Below, piece by piece: positions 1 to 5,928 of a stretch of 5,928 nt of DNA (its first letter is position 1; every line of letters starts with the position of its first letter). The stretch spans positions 2,862 to 8,789 of the forward strand of contig DBQZ01000011.1 of the NCBI GenBank assembly GCA_002305435.1. The letters are read 5' to 3'. The stretch comes from Clostridiales bacterium UBA1381 (GTDB lineage: Bacteria; Bacillota; Clostridia; UBA1381). A model generated the notes under the pieces. It was not told the origin of the DNA, ran no database searches, and saw nothing but the letters and a program-made list of their open reading frames with translations. The position numbers and the translations under genes were made by a program.

Positions 1-32
1 TATAAGCTCAAATAATCCGCTTTAAATAAGCA

Positions 33-73
33 AAAAATCACCTGTACGCCTTTTCGGTATACAGGTGATTTTT
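33..73 (-). terminator. Intrinsic terminator after proC, probably bidirectional
   Basis: A long inverted repeat pairs 33-50 with 56-73 around a 5-base loop. The central CACCTGTA/TACAGGTG stem is perfect, and near the loop there is one wobble pair and one mismatch. The A-run at 32-37 gives a U-tail for transcripts on the minus strand. The T-run at 69-73 gives one for plus-strand transcripts, so the hairpin could also serve a convergent gene to the left of the window. It begins 9 bases after the proC stop codon, which fits the end of this transcription unit. Positions 1-31 show nothing else I can support. Confidence 0.88.
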
Positions 74-81
74 ATATAAGC

Positions 82-879
82 TTACATTCCTGCTGACTTG
101 TCCATGCACGCCTTCATCGCTTTTATAACTGCCGAGCGGAACCCGTCCGCCTCCAACGAGGCTACAGCGTCTATCGTAGTACCGGCGGGCGAACATACCA
201 TATCCTTAAGCTCTCCGGGATGCTTGCCCGTGTCAAGCACCATTTTTGCACTTCCCAAGACCGCCTGTGCGGCAAACGTATACGCTTGCGCACGGGGCAT
301 ACCGCCTATAACTGCCGCATCCGCCATCGCTTCTATAAACATGAACACGTACGCCGGGGATGAACCGCTGACGGCAGTTACGGCATCCATCAGCTTTTCG
401 GGGACTATCTCTGCTCTTCCGAAGCTGTTGAATATATCAACAACCGCCTTTGATTCCTCACGGTGTTCTTCCATTAAAGCATTGAGCGAAAGCGCCGCCA
501 TTCCCTCTCCGACAAGCGCCGGCGTATTGGGCATTGCCCGAATCAGCTTTACGGGTTTTTTAAAGCAGCCCTCAAGCATTTCAATGCTTCTTCCCGCCGC
601 TATCGATACCACAATCGTATCCTCGCCGACTGCGTCTTTTATCTCCTCGATAACTGCGGCTATAACGTTCGGCTTTACGCACAGGAAGAGGATGTCTCCG
701 CCTGCTGCTTTCGTGTTATCCGTCACGGTATTAACGCCGTATTCCTCCTTAAGTCTCTCAAGTCCCGCCGTGTTTAGGTCTGCGACCGTTATATCAGCCG
801 CCGGGGCTATCCCCGCCTTTACAATACCTCCAATTATCGCACTGCCCATATTTCCGCCGCCGATAAATCCAATTTTCAT
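82..879 (-). CDS. proC: Pyrroline-5-carboxylate reductase (proline biosynthesis)
   Basis: This enzyme reduces 1-pyrroline-5-carboxylate to L-proline with NAD(P)H in the cytoplasm, the last step of proline synthesis. The 265-residue length is normal for the family. Visible in the sequence are the N-terminal Rossmann motif IGGGNMGSA (residues 6-14), CVKP (67-70), the MPNTPALVGEG segment (116-126), SGSSPAYVF in the dimerisation domain (171-179), and the family signature around residues 223-243 (DMVCSPAGTTIDAV). The ATG at 879 has a GGAGG at 888-892 with an 8-base spacer. The gene starts 17 bases after the stop of the 682-aa exported protein, and no terminator lies between them, so it is probably transcribed with that gene. 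A weak internal promoter at 922-950 cannot be excluded. The family assignment is firm; the operon link to exported proteins is inference. Confidence 0.97.
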   Translation of the reverse strand: MKIGFIGGGNMGSAIIGGIVKAGIAPAADITVADLNTAGLERLKEEYGVNTVTDNTKAAGGDILFLCVKPNVIAAVIEEIKDAVGEDTIVVSIAAGRSIEMLEGCFKKPVKLIRAMPNTPALVGEGMAALSLNALMEEHREESKAVVDIFNSFGRAEIVPEKLMDAVTAVSGSSPAYVFMFIEAMADAAVIGGMPRAQAYTFAAQAVLGSAKMVLDTGKHPGELKDMVCSPAGTTIDAVASLEADGFRSAVIKAMKACMDKSAGM

Positions 880-896
880 CTTTGTTTCCTCCGTTT

Positions 897-2945
897 TTAT
901 ATTATCTTTTCCCCATTTTTCACTATACTGTTATAAACGCTCTCTCTAAAATCCTCCGACTCCCCGGGAATAAGGACACCGTCCGCACAGTACGCAGACG
1001 TCCCGTTCCCGTCTTTGAACGCTGCCATCTCACCGTCAACATACAGCTCGGAAAACCCTCCTCTGTGGATATACAAGCCCTCCGGCGATATTACAGCCAT
1101 CCTGACTGCTCCGGGATAACGGTAGATAACCATCGTCGTTTCACCATCATAGTTGTAGAGGATTTCATAGTTCCCCTTAATGTATTCTGCGACACTTTCC
1201 TCAAGCGCCGCTGTTTCACCTGTCATAACATCTATTTCCTCAAGCCCGCCGGCTATGGAGTATGAAAGTATATCATCCTTAAGCCCGATACACTCAATCT
1301 CCTCCTGCATAAGCGAAACAACCTCGCCGCTTTCTTTATCTATCCTCATAAGCCGGGGTTCACCGTCTTCCTGAGTCTGGTACAATACAGCGTATTCTTC
1401 ACTCTCAAAAATATCGTCCGTACGCCAGCTGTTCCCATCGGCTGATATGAGGTTTAAAAGAGCATCCTCGTACGGTGTACTGCCTATCTTCTTGCCGTCC
1501 GTGCGAAGCGTTTCAATAAATGCAGCATCATCTCCGCTCGTTAGCGAGTTATACCAGCGGCCGTCGTTTATCACAAAAATCCGCCCTGTAATATTCTCGC
1601 CCTCGTAGTAATACGCCTCCTCCGCAACGCCTCTGTATGCTACGTTAATCCCGCTTGTGGATATTTCATACAGCCTGTAATCGCCGTTTCTCGAAAGCAG
1701 CATTTCGCTCACGTTTTCTCCGGTATACTCATACTCCGTCTGCCAGAACTCGTCTATGTAATCAAGGATGTTTTCCGTTGTCGCCTCGCATACGATCTCC
1801 TCGCTGCCCTCGAAAACGCTCATGCGGCACAGATTCAATCCACGGAAGTAGTAAAGCTCATCGCCGTATAGCTCAGGTGCGGAAATAATATCCGTAAGAA
1901 GAATGGTGTTCTCAAGCGTATCACGGTCTATTCGTACAACCTGATAATCTGCTCCGCCGTGCGGAAGTCCCGTCTGCCGCATATACAGCACGGAATAATC
2001 ATCAGCGTCCAGTCTATCCGTCACCCTCCATATGCCGGTACCGCCGTTTTCCCAAAATTCAATCTCCTCCTCAAACGTGGGCAACTCAGGTTCAGCGGCG
2101 GAAAGTATTTTCTCAATTTTATCCATATCGAAATTTATAATACTGTCCGTAAATGTGTCGCTTTGGATCATATTACCGCTGTTTTCATCCCAAGTAACCG
2201 AGCGGAAGCCGTAAAACATTCCCACATCTTCTCTCGTGCCGTCCGGATGGACGTAGGTTATCGGGTATACCGGCCCTTTGTTTAGCGAATACCACGATAT
2301 ATAATGCCCCACACCCGATGTGAGATAGTGATTGGCAAATTTATTCGTCGTTATCACAAGCTCACCGTTTTCGTTTATTGCAAGCTCCAGCCGCCTTTGC
2401 ATTGCCATTTCCTGAGCCTGATTATCGTTCCCTGCCGGCAGAGTTATGAGGTCTACCGTGCGGCTCTCCTCATCCCACGTATACGTCATACCGGTTTTGG
2501 CGTAGCCGTAAGCGGCAAATTCGCTGCCGTCACCCCACGGGGCAATATCCTCTATCGCTGCCACAAGATGTCCGCCGATATTATGCGTGGGTACGTACTC
2601 CCCGTTTATATAGGCGACAATGTCGGTTTCAAGCACCTCGCCTACAATTTCGCCGACTGTTCCCCGCTCCACGCCTTCTATCGGATTTATCCCCCATGGG
2701 GCAAAATCTACAAGTGCTACCCGTACGCTATCGTCATACGTTACGTTAAAGCCGTAGTTTTCAAGATCCCTCAAGGCTATCGCCGTTTTGCCGTCCAAGC
2801 TGTAGGACGGTATCGGTACAGAATTTACCGTTGCTAAAATATCGGTCGAATACACATATCCGACAACATCACCTATTTCAGCCGCAGCAGACAAGCCTCC
2901 TGCCAATGCGGCACATACTGCCGCTGTAAAAAGTAACTTTTTCAT
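897..2945 (-). CDS. Exported stalk-repeat protein with two tandem C-terminal modules, function unknown
   Basis: This is a 682-residue protein. Residues 1-22 form a signal peptide (MKK, a hydrophobic stretch, then an Ala-rich cleavage site near SAAA). Residues 24-80 and 98-169 are two related repeats sharing the pattern TDI-A-(V/I)N, then a (DE)D-x-A-type helix and Y-(D/W)-D/E-R, like the copper amine oxidase N-terminal (PF07833-like) stalk domain. A middle region (about 187-286) precedes two tandem modules, 288-487 and 488-682. Each module contains PxxEE/PYED, a WR segment, (D/E)Y-x-VLY, (V/M)RID, a GDEL-like turn, an ENILDYI/ESVAEYI helix and a final (D/N)G(K/E)KI. Turns such as RIDKESGEVVSL suggest beta-propeller blades (inference). 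It has no LPXTG, S-layer homology domain or catalytic motif. The ATG at 2945 is chosen because it sits 5 bases after GGGAGGTGA; a GTG at 2954 would lie inside that site. It is a paralogue of the 485-aa protein upstream. Confidence 0.88.
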   Translation of the reverse strand: MKKLLFTAAVCAALAGGLSAAAEIGDVVGYVYSTDILATVNSVPIPSYSLDGKTAIALRDLENYGFNVTYDDSVRVALVDFAPWGINPIEGVERGTVGEIVGEVLETDIVAYINGEYVPTHNIGGHLVAAIEDIAPWGDGSEFAAYGYAKTGMTYTWDEESRTVDLITLPAGNDNQAQEMAMQRRLELAINENGELVITTNKFANHYLTSGVGHYISWYSLNKGPVYPITYVHPDGTREDVGMFYGFRSVTWDENSGNMIQSDTFTDSIINFDMDKIEKILSAAEPELPTFEEEIEFWENGGTGIWRVTDRLDADDYSVLYMRQTGLPHGGADYQVVRIDRDTLENTILLTDIISAPELYGDELYYFRGLNLCRMSVFEGSEEIVCEATTENILDYIDEFWQTEYEYTGENVSEMLLSRNGDYRLYEISTSGINVAYRGVAEEAYYYEGENITGRIFVINDGRWYNSLTSGDDAAFIETLRTDGKKIGSTPYEDALLNLISADGNSWRTDDIFESEEYAVLYQTQEDGEPRLMRIDKESGEVVSLMQEEIECIGLKDDILSYSIAGGLEEIDVMTGETAALEESVAEYIKGNYEILYNYDGETTMVIYRYPGAVRMAVISPEGLYIHRGGFSELYVDGEMAAFKDGNGTSAYCADGVLIPGESEDFRESVYNSIVKNGEKII
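900..1484 (-). repeat. Second (distal) copy of the ~195-residue C-terminal module
   Basis: This stretch encodes residues 488-682 of the 682-aa protein and aligns with residues 288-487 of the same protein. Matched landmarks are TPYED with PTFEE, WRTDD with WRVTD, EYAVLY with DYSVLY, LMRID with VVRID, LKDDILSY with YGDELYYF, ESVAEYI with ENILDYI, and NGEKI with DGKKI. The similarity is at protein level only; the DNA is strongly diverged, so the duplication is old. Confidence 0.72.
1485..2084 (-). repeat. First (proximal) copy of the ~200-residue C-terminal module
   Basis: This stretch encodes residues 288-487 of the 682-aa protein. It matches the single module of the 485-aa paralogue (3101-3700) best around APELYGDEL and the NIL-x-YI helix, and it matches the second module in this protein at the same landmarks. 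The repeating turn motif GDELYYF followed by a short basic or hydrophobic strand resembles propeller-blade proteins, but no fold can be proven from the sequence alone. Confidence 0.72.
2436..2876 (-). repeat. Paralogous N-terminal tract, copy 2 (in the 682-aa gene)
   Basis: This tract encodes residues 24-170, the mature N-terminus with both stalk repeats. It matches 4043-4486 at about 80% protein identity by eye with only one codon of length difference. Exact DNA matches include 26 bp at 2758-2783 (matching 4368-4393), and other runs of 17-18 bp around the GCTGTAGGACGGTATCGG and ATATCGGTCGAATACAC blocks. Synonymous positions are conserved too, unlike the rest of the two genes. Confidence 0.88.
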
Positions 2946-2950
2946 ACTGT

Positions 2951-2959
2951 TCACCTCCC
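2951..2959 (-). promoter_or_regulatory. Ribosome binding site that fixes the 682-aa start
   Basis: On the minus strand the sequence reads GGGAGGTGA, an almost full-length match to the anti-Shine-Dalgarno partner, 5 bases before the ATG at 2945. An in-frame GTG at 2954 overlaps this site and would have no ribosome binding site of its own, so the ATG is the better start. Confidence 0.85.
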
Positions 2960-2982
2960 GCCGCTACGAAGCAGGCACAGCC

Positions 2983-3096
2983 CTCCTCCGTTCCGGAATA
3001 CACATTTATTTTATACTCTTCCCCGTTTTTCGTATATACCAAGGTGTCGCCGTAAAGCTCCAAAGCGGAGAATTCTGCGATAATTTTCGCCCTCAT
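2983..3096 (-). pseudogene. Remnant of a C-terminal module from the same exported-protein family
   Basis: Read on the minus strand from the ATG at 3096, 38 codons contain FSALELYGDTLVY and INVYSGTEE. These align with SAPELYGDELYYF...VFEGSEE in the 682-aa protein and AAPELYGDELCYF...NIYDKTE in the 485-aa protein. A 15-bp block at 3047-3061 is identical to 3471-3485 in the 485-aa gene. The open frame runs on to 2878, but after the matching part it becomes low-complexity and Cys-rich, and it overlaps the start of the 682-aa gene. It has no signal peptide and no good ribosome binding site, and it begins one base after the stop of the 485-aa gene. I read it as a leftover of a deleted module or a third paralogue rather than a working gene. 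A short translated peptide cannot be ruled out. Confidence 0.6.
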
Positions 3097-3097
3097 C

Positions 3098-4555
3098 TTA
3101 CAACAGCCGCTCTCCCTCAGCGCATATCCTCTCTACCTCAGCTTCATCCTCCACTATGCCGTCTACGGTTACATAATACCGTATCATGCCGTCGGAAATA
3201 GCAGCCTCATCGCCGCTGACGTAAATCATGGAAAGCTTGCAGTTAACGGGGATGTCTATGCCGTACCCATCCATGGTATAAATCGTCGTATTCTCGCCGT
3301 CGGATGCGATTATCAGCGCCTTATTCCCGTTTTGATGCTCATACAAAACGGTCTTATGATTTGCGATATATGCAAGGATATTTCTATATTCAGCCGAAGC
3401 TATTTCAAGCTCCGTCTTATCATAAATGTTCATGCTGTATATGGATGTCCCCTTGAAATAGCAAAGCTCATCGCCGTAAAGCTCCGGGGCGGCTATTTGC
3501 TCCTTTAAAATCACCTCTGCCCCCGCAGGCTCTCTGTCTATACGCACAAGGCGGTATTCCGGATCTGAGGTGTTCATAAGCCCCATATTCCTTATCAAGA
3601 GAAGCGTACAGTCCTCGCCGTCTATCCTCTCAAGCAGCCTCCAGCGGTATACACCGCTCCTGCCGCCGCAGTAGAAATCTACCTCCTCATCAAAGCTGCG
3701 CTTATACGGCTCCTCATCGGCAAATATTTCCTCGAGCCTCTCGGTATTAAGCGATATATACGTCATCTCCCGCTCAGGACTTACATTTACTACAGGTGCG
3801 CCAATGTCCCATGTTACCCTCTTAAAGCTGTAATATAGGCCTATCTCCTCTTTGCCCCCATCGTTGCGGGTATACGTTATAGGCTGTATCGCCTCCGAGC
3901 TTAGCCGGTCGCCCGTAGCATAGGTGTAGTCAAGCACAGCCCAGTCAAGCTTATTTTCCTCCACAAACAATTCTGTGCCGTCAAAACGAAGGTGGCGGCT
4001 GTATTCCCGAGCCTTTGCCCATGCTTCGCTGTCCGATTCTATCGGAAGCGTTATTAAATCAATCGTGCGGCCATTCTCGTCCCACGTATACGTCATGCCG
4101 GTTTTTGCGTAGCCGTACGGGGCAAATTCGCTGCCGTCGTTCCACGGGGCAATATCCTCTATAGCAGCCACGAGACGGCCGCCGATATTGTATGTCGGGA
4201 CGTATTCCCCGTTTACGTAAGCGACAATGTCTGTTTCAAGAACATCCCCCACAACCTCGCCGACTGTACCTCTTTCCACGCCCTCTATCGGCGTAAGCAG
4301 CCGTGATACGGAAAATTCCGCTATGGAAACTCGGGCGTCATCTGTATATGCCACCAAAAAGCCGTAATTTTCAAGATCCCTCAAGGCTATCGCTGTTTTC
4401 CCGTCCAGGCTGTAGGACGGTATCGGCGCCCCGTTTACCGTTGCCAATATATCGGTCGAATACACCTGCCCGACCACATCCCCTATCGCTGCCGAAGCGG
4501 AAATTCCAGCTGATACAAGCCCTGCTGCCAAAAATACAAAAGCTGCCTTTTTCAC
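3098..4555 (-). CDS. Exported stalk-repeat protein with one C-terminal module, function unknown
   Basis: This is a 485-residue paralogue of the downstream 682-aa protein. Residues 1-22 are a signal peptide (MKKAAFVFLAAG..., cleavage near SASA). Two stalk-like repeats resembling the copper amine oxidase N-terminal domain cover about 24-80 and 99-170, for example STDILATVN and ETDIVAYVNGEYVP. A middle region with ITYTRNDGG...YYSFKRVTWD follows (about 187-285). A single C-terminal module occupies about 286-485, with APELYGDEL at 356-364. The predicted protein is acidic, and no anchor or catalytic motif is seen. The GTG at 4555 is chosen because GGGGAGGA lies 5 bases upstream and the signal peptide begins there; a TTG at 4585 would add ten residues before it and lacks a ribosome binding site. 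It is the first gene after the promoter at 4604-4632 and probably heads the operon. Confidence 0.87.
   Translation of the reverse strand: MKKAAFVFLAAGLVSAGISASAAIGDVVGQVYSTDILATVNGAPIPSYSLDGKTAIALRDLENYGFLVAYTDDARVSIAEFSVSRLLTPIEGVERGTVGEVVGDVLETDIVAYVNGEYVPTYNIGGRLVAAIEDIAPWNDGSEFAPYGYAKTGMTYTWDENGRTIDLITLPIESDSEAWAKAREYSRHLRFDGTELFVEENKLDWAVLDYTYATGDRLSSEAIQPITYTRNDGGKEEIGLYYSFKRVTWDIGAPVVNVSPEREMTYISLNTERLEEIFADEEPYKRSFDEEVDFYCGGRSGVYRWRLLERIDGEDCTLLLIRNMGLMNTSDPEYRLVRIDREPAGAEVILKEQIAAPELYGDELCYFKGTSIYSMNIYDKTELEIASAEYRNILAYIANHKTVLYEHQNGNKALIIASDGENTTIYTMDGYGIDIPVNCKLSMIYVSGDEAAISDGMIRYYVTVDGIVEDEAEVERICAEGERLL
3101..3700 (-). repeat. Single C-terminal module of the 485-aa protein
   Basis: This stretch encodes residues 286-485. 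Its order of landmarks (SFDEEVDFY, a YRW segment, YRLVRID, APELYGDELCYF, RNILAYI, a final EGERLL) follows both modules of the 682-aa protein. Outside the APELYGDEL block identity is low, so this copy diverged long ago, in contrast to the N-terminal part of the gene. Confidence 0.7.
4043..4486 (-). repeat. Paralogous N-terminal tract, copy 1 (in the 485-aa gene)
   Basis: Partner of 2436-2876. It encodes residues 24-171 of the 485-aa protein. Conserved blocks include TDILATVN, SYSLDGKTAIALRDLENYGF, GVERGTVGE, AAIEDIAPW and YGYAKTGMTYTWDE. The shortest divergent patch is around residues 70-90, just between the two stalk repeats. Confidence 0.88.
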
Positions 4556-4560
4556 AAAAA

Positions 4561-4568
4561 TCCTCCCC
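4561..4568 (-). promoter_or_regulatory. Ribosome binding site that fixes the 485-aa GTG start
   Basis: The minus strand reads GGGGAGGA followed by five T and then GTG. The spacing is normal and the signal peptide (M/V-KKAAF) begins exactly here. This favours the GTG at 4555 over the upstream in-frame TTG at 4585. Confidence 0.82.
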
Positions 4569-4603
4569 TTTCCTATTAACGTCAAAACTCTCTCCTTGCC
4601 GTT

Positions 4604-4632
4604 ATTATACCACAGCTTACATTTTTTTGCAA
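4604..4632 (-). promoter_or_regulatory. Sigma-A type promoter for the exported-protein/proC unit
   Basis: On the minus strand, TTGCAA (4632-4627, four of six matches to TTGACA) is separated by exactly 17 bases from a perfect TATAAT (4609-4604). A TG one base upstream of the -10 makes it an extended -10 promoter. Transcription would start near 4597, giving a leader of about 40 bases before the GTG at 4555. No operator-like palindrome stands out, so the unit may be constitutive or controlled by an unseen factor. Confidence 0.85.
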
Positions 4633-4653
4633 CAGGAATTTAAACTACAAACA

Positions 4654-4693
4654 TAAAAAATACCGCCTGCATACCGTAACGATATACAGGCGG
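4654..4693 (-). terminator. Intrinsic terminator after the carboxyltransferase gene
   Basis: On the minus strand CCGCCTGTAT pairs with ATGCAGGCGG (one wobble), and the pairing can continue inward for four more pairs to a three-base UUA loop. It is followed by UA and a run of six U. It starts 20 bases after the stop codon at 4714 and separates this gene from the promoter at 4604-4632. Its core resembles the proC terminator at 33-73. Confidence 0.92.
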
Positions 4694-4713
4694 CAATTAT
4701 TAAATATCTCACA

Positions 4714-5928
4714 TCAGACCGGATACGTTTTGTTTTCCATATCCACAAGATCTGCGTCTATTTTATATTTCTGCGCTCTTCTGTATTCAAAGAACTTCAC
4801 CGCTACCTGACCGAACAGAGCGTAGCTCAAAACATCCTCGTCCTGCTCTATCCACTCAGCGCACTCAGCACGCAGCTTGTCAAGCTCGTTGTCGATAAGG
4901 TCGGCGGGACGGCACGTTATACGCTCCTCGTCGCCGATTATCTTCTTGACAATATCCTCTTTGATGTCAACCGGGCACTTTCCGTATTCGCCTTTTACTA
5001 TGCCCTTGGTTTCCTTGGATACCATCTTGTATCTCTCACCCATAAGCACGTTCAAAACGGCCTGTGTGCCGACTATCTGCGAGGACGGCGTTACAAGCGG
5101 GGGATAACCGAGGTCGGCTCTTACGCGGGGCACCTCTTTTAACACCTCATCAAGCTTATCCTCTCTTCCCTGCTGCTTAAGCTGGGATACGAGGTTTGAA
5201 AGCATTCCTCCCGGCACCTGGTATTTGAGTGTGTTTACATCCACGCCCATTACCTTCGGGTTCATAAGGCCGGTTGCAAGGTACTTCTCTCTTAAAGGCT
5301 TGAAGTACTCGCTTATTTCCACCAGCTTGTCCAGATCGTAGCCTGTGTCGTAAGGCGTTCCCTGGAGGGCTGCTACCAGCGGCTCTGTCGGGGGCTGGCT
5401 CGTACCCATAGCCATCGGCGACATTGCACAGTCCACAACGTCTACTCCGGCTTCTATCGCCTTGAGATATGTCATCGAAGCTACGCCGCTTGTGTAATGC
5501 GTGTGCAGCTGGATGGGGATTTTTACTGTTTCCTTCATCGCCTTTACAAGCTCATACGCCGTGTACGGCAGCAGAAGGCCTGCCATATCCTTTATGCAGA
5601 TGGAATCTGCGCCCATATCCTCAAACTGCTTTGCCAGCTTTACGAAGCTTTCGATATTGTGTACCGGGCTTATTGTGTAGCTTACAGCCGCCTGTACGTG
5701 GCCTTTTTCCTTCTTGCACGCCTTAACCGCACATTCGAGGTTTCTAACATCGTTTAAAGCATCGAATATTCTCAAAATATCAACGCCGTTTGCTATTGAT
5801 TTCTGTACGAAATACTCTACCACATCATCCGCATAATGGCGGTAGCCGAGGATGTTCTGACCTCTGAAAAGCATCTGCAGCGGCGTTTTTTTAGCCTTTG
5901 CCTTTATCTTTCTCAGTCTTTCCCACGG
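4714..5928 (-). CDS. oadA: Oxaloacetate decarboxylase alpha / pyruvate carboxylase subunit B type carboxyltransferase (5' end outside window)
   Basis: The 404 C-terminal residues are present. The frame is open to the window edge (PWERLRKIKAKA before MLFRGQNILGYRHYADD), so the ATG at 5874 is internal; about 60 N-terminal residues appear to be missing by comparison with the family. These enzymes move CO2 between biotin and a keto acid (oxaloacetate/pyruvate). The conserved features seen are RIFDALNDVRN, the lysine in SICIKDMAG (residue 113 of this fragment; carbamylated metal-ligand lysine in the family), the metal-binding HTH in IQLHTHYTSG (142 and 144), and AMSPMAMGTSQPPTE. The C-terminal PYC_OADA-like part follows, and the protein ends at DMENKTYPV with no biotinyl domain or MKM motif, so biotin must sit on a separate carrier protein. 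Whether it serves an Oad membrane pump, a transcarboxylase or a split pyruvate carboxylase cannot be told from this window. Confidence 0.93.
   Translation of the reverse strand, partial: PWERLRKIKAKAKKTPLQMLFRGQNILGYRHYADDVVEYFVQKSIANGVDILRIFDALNDVRNLECAVKACKKEKGHVQAAVSYTISPVHNIESFVKLAKQFEDMGADSICIKDMAGLLLPYTAYELVKAMKETVKIPIQLHTHYTSGVASMTYLKAIEAGVDVVDCAMSPMAMGTSQPPTEPLVAALQGTPYDTGYDLDKLVEISEYFKPLREKYLATGLMNPKVMGVDVNTLKYQVPGGMLSNLVSQLKQQGREDKLDEVLKEVPRVRADLGYPPLVTPSSQIVGTQAVLNVLMGERYKMVSKETKGIVKGEYGKCPVDIKEDIVKKIIGDEERITCRPADLIDNELDKLRAECAEWIEQDEDVLSYALFGQVAVKFFEYRRAQKYKIDADLVDMENKTYPV

Noticed and set aside
1..82. 8-bp direct repeats TATAAGCT at 1-8 and 75-82 flanking the proC terminator, as a target-site duplication of a small mobile element
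   Set aside because: The repeat is short and AT-rich and overlaps the proC stop codon, and the hairpin between is fully explained as a terminator without terminal inverted repeats of an element.
98..949. A 283-codon open frame on the plus strand, antisense to proC
   Set aside because: It exactly shadows proC, which has unmistakable family motifs. The translation is Ser/Ala/Ile/Pro-rich with no domain pattern and no ribosome binding site, as expected from the codon bias of the real gene.
922..950. Possible internal promoter for proC (TTTAGA, 17 bp, TATAGT on the minus strand)
   Set aside because: The spacing is right but the -35 matches only four of six positions and the site lies within the coding sequence of the 682-aa gene. 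It is too weak to annotate, though it would matter for proC expression.
882..2837. Several plus-strand open frames (882-1265, 1655-1888, 1959-2285, 2304-2837)
   Set aside because: All lie opposite the 682-aa gene, lack ribosome binding sites and have low-complexity or Arg/Cys-rich translations; they are antisense shadows.
2878..3096. A 72-codon minus-strand frame as a real small gene
   Set aside because: It lacks a clear ribosome binding site, overlaps the start and ribosome binding site of the 682-aa gene, and only its first ~38 codons resemble anything, namely the family module. It is treated as a remnant instead.
3098..3120. Premature truncation of the 485-aa protein by a frameshift near its stop
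   Set aside because: Its last residues (AEGERLL) align with the natural C-terminus of the 682-aa protein (KNGEKII), so the stop is at the expected module end.
4877..5757. Plus-strand open frames opposite the carboxyltransferase (4877-5107, 5469-5726, 5497-5757)
   Set aside because: They are antisense to a well-conserved gene, overlap each other and have no initiation signals.

Overview
The window looks like chromosomal sequence from an anaerobic Firmicute of the Clostridia type (gut Oscillospiraceae- or Ruminococcaceae-like). The support is strong GGAGG ribosome binding sites, a sigma-A type promoter, U-tailed terminators, a carboxyltransferase of the oxaloacetate decarboxylase alpha type without its own biotin domain, and exported proteins with copper-amine-oxidase-N-like repeats. 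This is inference from protein character; no species can be named. Every gene I can support lies on the minus strand, so the window reads biologically from right to left.

Right side (4714-5928): the C-terminal 404 codons of a carboxyltransferase (oadA/pycB type), whose start lies outside the window. A good intrinsic terminator follows it (4654-4693). Directly beyond is a clear promoter (TTGCAA, 17 bp, extended TGG-TATAAT; 4604-4632) that opens a new transcription unit.

Middle (897-4555): two paralogous exported proteins of 485 and 682 residues. Each has a signal peptide, two stalk-like repeats resembling the copper amine oxidase N-terminal domain, a middle region, and C-terminal modules of about 195-200 residues that look beta-propeller-like. 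The first protein has one module and the second has two in tandem. Their N-terminal thirds are about 80% identical by eye, with long exact DNA matches, while the rest is strongly diverged. Between the genes lies a 38-codon remnant of the same module, a scar of past duplication or deletion. I recognise no assigned function for these proteins.

Left side (1-896): proC, pyrroline-5-carboxylate reductase (last step of proline synthesis), 17 bp downstream of the second exported protein with its own strong ribosome binding site. A bidirectional terminator hairpin (33-73) follows. The likely transcription unit is promoter - 485-aa protein - 682-aa protein - proC - terminator. No intergenic stretch exceeds 160 bases. 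I saw no RNA genes, insertion sequences or CRISPR arrays, and no complete novel system. The most unusual content is the paralogous exported pair and its rearrangement history.
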